Below the pieces are notes generated by a model. The model saw nothing but the letters and a program-made list of their open reading frames with translations. It made no database searches and had not been told where the DNA came from. A DNA stretch of 8,268 nucleotides. Origin: Geobacter sp. UBA1603. Its GTDB lineage: Bacteria > Desulfobacterota > Desulfuromonadia > Geobacterales > Pseudopelobacteraceae. The position numbers and the translations under genes are program-made. Position 1 is the first letter of the stretch, and each line of letters starts with the position of its first letter. The stretch covers positions 18,941 to 27,208 of the forward strand of contig DCNF01000015.1 of assembly GCA_002322035.1 (NCBI GenBank), in the 5' to 3' direction. Positions 6,301 to 8,268 of this stretch are shown here, one piece after another.

Positions 6301-7279
6301 CGATTATACGAATCAGGTGACGTACAGCGGCAATACGATATTCAGATTTTTTGCCTATGACGAGGCCGGAAACGTGGAGTCGATAAAAATCGGTTACTGC
6401 ACGGATGTCGTCAGCGTTACGGCAAACCCGTCGCTGTATCTTGAAACTCTGGCGACAGGGACGGCAACTCCGTCGTCAGCCTTGTATGTCCATGGATATG
6501 CAGCCCCGTTTGGAAGCGCCACCGTCACGGTAAATGGCATTAGCATCACGCCTGCGCCGGCAGATGGCGCATTTTCAACGTCGCTGTCAACACCGCTGAC
6601 CGCTGACACCTTGACCGTTATTGCAACAAGTGGCGCATCGACAACGACTGAAACTAGAACAATAACCCAGAACGCGGCAGCTTCATCAGCAACAATGACG
6701 ATTGGAAATGGAATGGGGGTGTCTGGAAGCCGAATACGTGTTCCCTTGTCACTTTCCAGCGGCTACCAATCTGCCGGTGTTACGTTTGACGTACGTTATG
6801 ACCACACAAAGCTTTCAATCATGGATGTCGAGTTTGCACCGATTGTTAGGGCTTTGGGAAAAAACGTTCTGGGTGAGCCACTCACGAGTGGTGATTACCG
6901 GGTTGTGGTCATGGATATACCAGGCGGGGGCGTTTCGGCACTGCCGGAGGGTGTGCTGGCCTATGCCGTATTTACTGTTGTGGCCTCTGCCGGGACTGAC
7001 AGCGTAAGCAACGCTGCCCCGACAACCTCGCGTGCGACCGATGTTGGGGCGGCAGCAATGCTGAATGTGACGACGATCAACGGCACCGCCTCTCTGATCA
7101 GAAACCCGGGCGACAGCAATGCAGACGGGACAACGACGATCGCCGAACTGCTTCAGGGTCTTTATATGCTGATTGACCCGGTCACCTATCCACCGAGCGG
7201 GGCATTTGATCTGAATGGCGATGGCGTTGTTTCTCTATTAGAGGTCCAGCAGGCCATTAATGCCTATGTTAAGCAATAG
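3344..7279 (+). CDS. Large secreted NHL / chitobiase-C-like repeat / cohesin / dockerin protein
   Basis: This 1311-residue exported modular protein is probably extracellular or on the cell surface. Residues 1-24 form a signal peptide with a likely cleavage site after VFA. Residues 39-343 hold six NHL-type blades, each with a pattern like LNEPTGVAVDSSGNVYIADS, enough for one beta-propeller. Residues 344-1021 hold eight modules resembling the chitobiase/hexosaminidase C-terminal domain, most with a YYTxDGxxP core and a YFAVDxxGNxE end. Residues 1022-1110 look like an Ig-like module (YVHGYAAPFGSATVTVNG). Residues 1116-1252 fit a cohesin fold (RIRVPLSLSSG, FDVRYDHTKLSIMDVEF, EGVLAYAVFTVV). Two EF-hand loops follow, DSNADGTTTIAE (1257-1268) and DLNGDGVVSLLE (1289-1300), as in a dockerin. 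No catalytic domain is recognisable. Cohesin and dockerin in one chain could let copies bind each other. Adhesion or matrix assembly is inference; calls are from motifs without a profile search. Confidence 0.85.
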   Translation: MHLNNLMKAVVLSLLVLSAVPVFALPDQVSAVSVSGITLQRPVDIAVSGTGPSRLIYVADQAAHAIYKIDASGVGSVFAGIPNTAGYSADSTSASTVLATASHLNEPTGVAVDSSGNVYIADSLNHRIRKVDSSGAIWTVAGTGTPGTGANQLFQPTGVSVDSAGSVYIADNGNYLVRKLSNGSLTTVAGDGSAKTLTPFRVAALPTPGDLYISDPGNNLVYALYSGKLTKVAGDGVPGYTGDGGDALKARLTQPSGVAVDGSKNIYISDPINNTIRKITVSSAGVTNVIATRVGNSTDLKLEAAVPAALSKPLGMAFDAAGNLLIVCHGSTTVSEVGASVSAITTPSPIGGSIAGGSVDVSLTSSRTVQAVYYTLDGTSPKTSATRKTYSGPITISSSTILKFYSLDLSGNQETISTATYAIPVTVTAAPVPGSFNVSPLSVTLSAAPSATIHYTTDGSAPSLTSAVYAAPISILSTSTIKYFAVDSIGNQTNVAQATYLIDTVAPTTTAVPDGSVPYRTDQTITLTTNDSTAAIYYTVNGSTPTATVSNKYTKPIVITATTTLKYFAVDAAGNQEAVKTIIYTIDKTAPKTTATPAAGAYKSAQSITLTANETSAIYYTTDGSVPTTASSVFTLLAPITLGIPNTTTTIRFFAVDTAGNTEGVQTLIYRYDTTAPATTIDVAGTTSTTPLNVTVTASEADATIYYTTDGKAPTPATTTKAVGTVTVRIDKSLTLQYFAMDPAGNMETSVHTQTYVIDTTAPTTSASLKDGIYTSAQTVTLTSNDAGATIYYTIDGTVPSTSSQKYSSPIAIDRDTVLKYFSRDSLGNSESVKTNTYSIITLTTAATPPGGVFAKNQTITLTSNLPTATIKYTLDGTDPKTSVSAKTYSDKSKILITDVTTATSKTTILQFYAEEKNGIIESVKSELYTIDTAVPTTTMVCPAAGSGANLVKFTASDPGDPLPRIKYSANTPTNNGSAIPAYTLADYTNQVTYSGNTIFRFFAYDEAGNVESIKIGYCTDVVSVTANPSLYLETLATGTATPSSALYVHGYAAPFGSATVTVNGISITPAPADGAFSTSLSTPLTADTLTVIATSGASTTTETRTITQNAAASSATMTIGNGMGVSGSRIRVPLSLSSGYQSAGVTFDVRYDHTKLSIMDVEFAPIVRALGKNVLGEPLTSGDYRVVVMDIPGGGVSALPEGVLAYAVFTVVASAGTDSVSNAAPTTSRATDVGAAAMLNVTTINGTASLIRNPGDSNADGTTTIAELLQGLYMLIDPVTYPPSGAFDLNGDGVVSLLEVQQAINAYVKQ
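3458..4372 (+). repeat. Six NHL-type beta-propeller blades (within the large secreted protein)
   Basis: The blades start at about residues 39, 104, 153, 196, 248 and 310. Common features are a PxGVAVD strand, a G-N-(V/I)-Y-I-(A/S)-D strand, an N-x-(I/V)-R-K strand and often a VAG(D/T)G turn. The first, fourth and sixth are the most diverged; the sixth reads LLIVCHGSTT where others read YIAD or YISD. NHL propellers bind proteins or other ligands in many families, and no ligand can be inferred here. Confidence 0.8.
4373..6406 (+). repeat. Array of eight chitobiase C-terminal-like modules (about 80-90 residues each)
   Basis: Approximate residue spans are 344-423, 424-503, 504-587, 588-673, 674-759, 760-841, 842-932 and 933-1021. 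Cores are YYTLDGTSP, HYTTDGSAP, YYTVNGSTP, YYTTDGSVP, YYTTDGKAP, YYTIDGTVP and KYTLDGTDP; the eighth is degenerate (IKYSANTPTNNG). Most modules end in an aromatic-rich strand such as KYFAVDAAGNQE, and several linkers read YxIDTxAPTT. The DNA copies have clearly diverged, so this is an old protein-level duplication, not a recent tandem DNA repeat. In related proteins these modules act as spacers or glycan-associated domains; here a stalk role is inference. Confidence 0.8.
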
Positions 7280-7283
7280 GGTC

Positions 7284-7289
7284 GGAAGG
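7284..7289 (+). promoter_or_regulatory. Ribosome binding site for the small secreted protein (decides the start)
   Basis: GGAAGG lies nine bases before the ATG at 7299. An in-frame ATG at 7260 would overlap the previous gene and add 13 residues (MPMLSNRVGRRGG) in front of a ready-made signal peptide, so 7299 is preferred. Confidence 0.65.
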
Positions 7290-7298
7290 CGGGGCGGT

Positions 7299-7910
7299 AT
7301 GAAGCATCGGATTTTTTTCGTCGTTGGCCTGGTTATGTCCTGCTGCAGTGTCGCCGCAGCCTATACGACACTTGCCGTTGGCCCTTTGACGGTACAGGGA
7401 GCTGTCGTTACTGTCCCGATAACACTGGGCAACAGTAATGGGCTTAATAATGAAGTTACGTCCCTTGATGCGGTGCTTGGCTTTGATTCTCTCACGCTGT
7501 CAGGGTCTGTCACAGAGGCTGTCACCGCGGGCTCCGCGATCGGGGACAAGACAATAAAACCTTCGCTCCTGCGCGATGGTGTTATCCGTTGCCTGGTCAG
7601 CAGCTTCAGTCTGTCGGTTATTCCGGACAATCAGACAGTCGCTTCAATTGCCTTTACGCACCCTCCCGGTGTCAGCCCATCAATCTTCATGATCAGCGGG
7701 CTTAAAATTGAAGCAACGACAGCTGCGGGTAATACGGCCATTGTTTTTGAGCGCAGGTATGCGGAGTCAGATGCTCTGCGCCTTCTTGGGGCTTCACTCG
7801 GTGGGGTTTCGCTCACAGCTATGGAAAAAAGCGGGGCTGATCTTAATAATGACGGAAAGATTGATATCGGTGATGCCGTCATGGCAATGGCTCACGTGGC
7901 GGGGGTGTGA
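7299..7910 (+). CDS. Small secreted cohesin-like protein with a single dockerin-type calcium loop
   Basis: This is a 203-residue exported protein. Residues 1-21 are a signal peptide (MKHRIFFVVGLVMSCCSVAAA) written here in two parts: MKHRIFFVVG then LVMSCCSVAAA, with probable cleavage after AAA. A lipoprotein reading at VMSC is less likely. Residues 22 to about 165 resemble a diverged cohesin-type beta-sandwich: GPLTVQGAVVTVPITLGNS, then a FDSLTLSGSV strand, and DNQTVASIAFTH before the last strands. Residues 181-192, DLNNDGKIDIGD, form a near-perfect dockerin-type EF-hand loop with Asp/Asn at positions 1, 3, 5, 9 and 12, followed by a short helix AVMAMAHVAGV to the end. Only one loop is present; type I dockerins normally have two. 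The start is 19 bases after the previous stop and the end overlaps the next start, so all three genes are probably co-transcribed. A role as adaptor between cohesin and dockerin partners is inference. Confidence 0.75.
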   Translation: MKHRIFFVVGLVMSCCSVAAAYTTLAVGPLTVQGAVVTVPITLGNSNGLNNEVTSLDAVLGFDSLTLSGSVTEAVTAGSAIGDKTIKPSLLRDGVIRCLVSSFSLSVIPDNQTVASIAFTHPPGVSPSIFMISGLKIEATTAAGNTAIVFERRYAESDALRLLGASLGGVSLTAMEKSGADLNNDGKIDIGDAVMAMAHVAGV

Positions 7911-8268
7911 TGCGATCGGTGACGGTTTGTGCTTCCGTAGTATTGACAATGATTGTGGCGGGGTGCGGGGGTGGCGGGTCAGGTGGCTCTTCCGGGGTGT
8001 CTTCGCCACATGTGGTATTCCGGATTACTCCTCCGCCCACACCCCCGGTGGTTGGGCTTCAGTTCTCTGTGTATCTTCCGGCAGGGGTTGAGGTTCCCCT
8101 TGAAGCTGGAACAAACAGGGTGCAACCTTCAAAACTGGTTGCAGGAAGCGGCGTGGCTGGAGTACAAGTACACATCTACGGAACCTACTCCGCGTCAGCC
8201 AGAAAAATAAAAATCGGCGTGCTTGCAAAAGACAAGCAGGCATTTGCCAAAGGTTTGTCCGGAGAGAT
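7910..8268 (+). CDS. Lipoprotein with a probable cohesin-like module (3' end outside the window)
   Basis: The frame opens at an ATG overlapping the previous stop (TGATG) and stays open to the window end, giving 119 codons. Residues 1-19 are a lipoprotein signal with lipobox VAGC, Cys19 being the likely lipidated residue. A Gly/Ser linker (20-30) and a Pro-rich stretch (ITPPPTPPVV) follow. From residue about 48 the sequence reads GLQFSVYLPAGVEVPLE, later GVQVHIYGTYSASARKIKIG and VLAKDKQAFAKGLSGE. This resembles the cohesin-like modules of Geobacter-type lipoproteins, where a hydrophobic strand, 'LPAGV' and a later KIxIxxLA strand recur; that comparison is from memory. The residue after the Cys is Gly, not Asp, which fits outer-membrane sorting by the enterobacterial rule. 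It may anchor the complex formed by its two upstream neighbours. The C-terminus is unseen. Confidence 0.75.
   Translation, partial: MRSVTVCASVVLTMIVAGCGGGGSGGSSGVSSPHVVFRITPPPTPPVVGLQFSVYLPAGVEVPLEAGTNRVQPSKLVAGSGVAGVQVHIYGTYSASARKIKIGVLAKDKQAFAKGLSGE

Noticed and set aside
4373..6406. Recent tandem DNA repeat or CRISPR-like array
   Set aside because: Similarity is at protein level with diverged DNA and continuous coding; there are no identical repeats with unique spacers.
7260..7298. Upstream ATG for the small secreted protein
   Set aside because: It overlaps the end of the preceding gene and would place a charged extension before a complete signal peptide; the ATG at 7299 has GGAAGG at good spacing.
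7335..7346. Lipobox (VMSC) in the small secreted protein
   Set aside because: Met at the -2 position is unusual and a standard AAA cleavage site follows seven residues later, so a normal signal peptide is the better reading.

Overview
The window reads as a chromosomal stretch of a flagellated Gram-negative bacterium, most plausibly a deltaproteobacterium of the Geobacter/Desulfuromonadales type. That placement is inference. It rests on the gene order fliK-flgD-(TIGR02530-type protein)-flgE, on large secreted proteins combining NHL and chitobiase-C-terminal-like repeats with cohesin and dockerin modules, and on a lipoprotein that looks cohesin-like. All seven genes I can support lie on the + strand. 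I see no tRNA, rRNA, CRISPR array, transposase or insertion-sequence end.

Region 1 (1-3233) is the late part of a hook-assembly operon: the C-terminal part of FliK (hook-length control, cut by the window edge), FlgD (hook cap), a small conserved protein of the TIGR02530 'flagellar operon protein' type, and a short FlgE-type hook protein. The first three are tightly packed (18- and 3-base gaps). A 95-base spacer with a perfect 9-bp inverted repeat precedes flgE.

Region 2 (3234-3343) is a 110-base spacer holding a strong imperfect hairpin (15 pairs, two of them G-T) and a consensus ribosome binding site. It separates flagellar genes from genes with no recognisable flagellar domain.

Region 3 (3344-8268) encodes three exported proteins, probably one transcription unit (19-base gap, then a TGATG stop/start overlap). 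The first is a 1311-residue protein: signal peptide, six NHL-like blades, seven canonical plus one divergent chitobiase-C-like modules, an Ig-like module, a cohesin-like module and a C-terminal pair of EF-hand/dockerin loops. The second is a 203-residue secreted protein with a cohesin-like body and one dockerin-type calcium loop. The third is a lipoprotein, cut by the window end, with an apparent cohesin-like start. Cohesins and dockerins bind each other in known systems, so the set could be a self-assembling cell-surface complex: a membrane-anchored cohesin, a small adaptor and a large extended adhesin-like protein. No catalytic domain is visible, so this does not look like a cellulosome. The assembly idea is a hypothesis, and the most interesting thing in the window.
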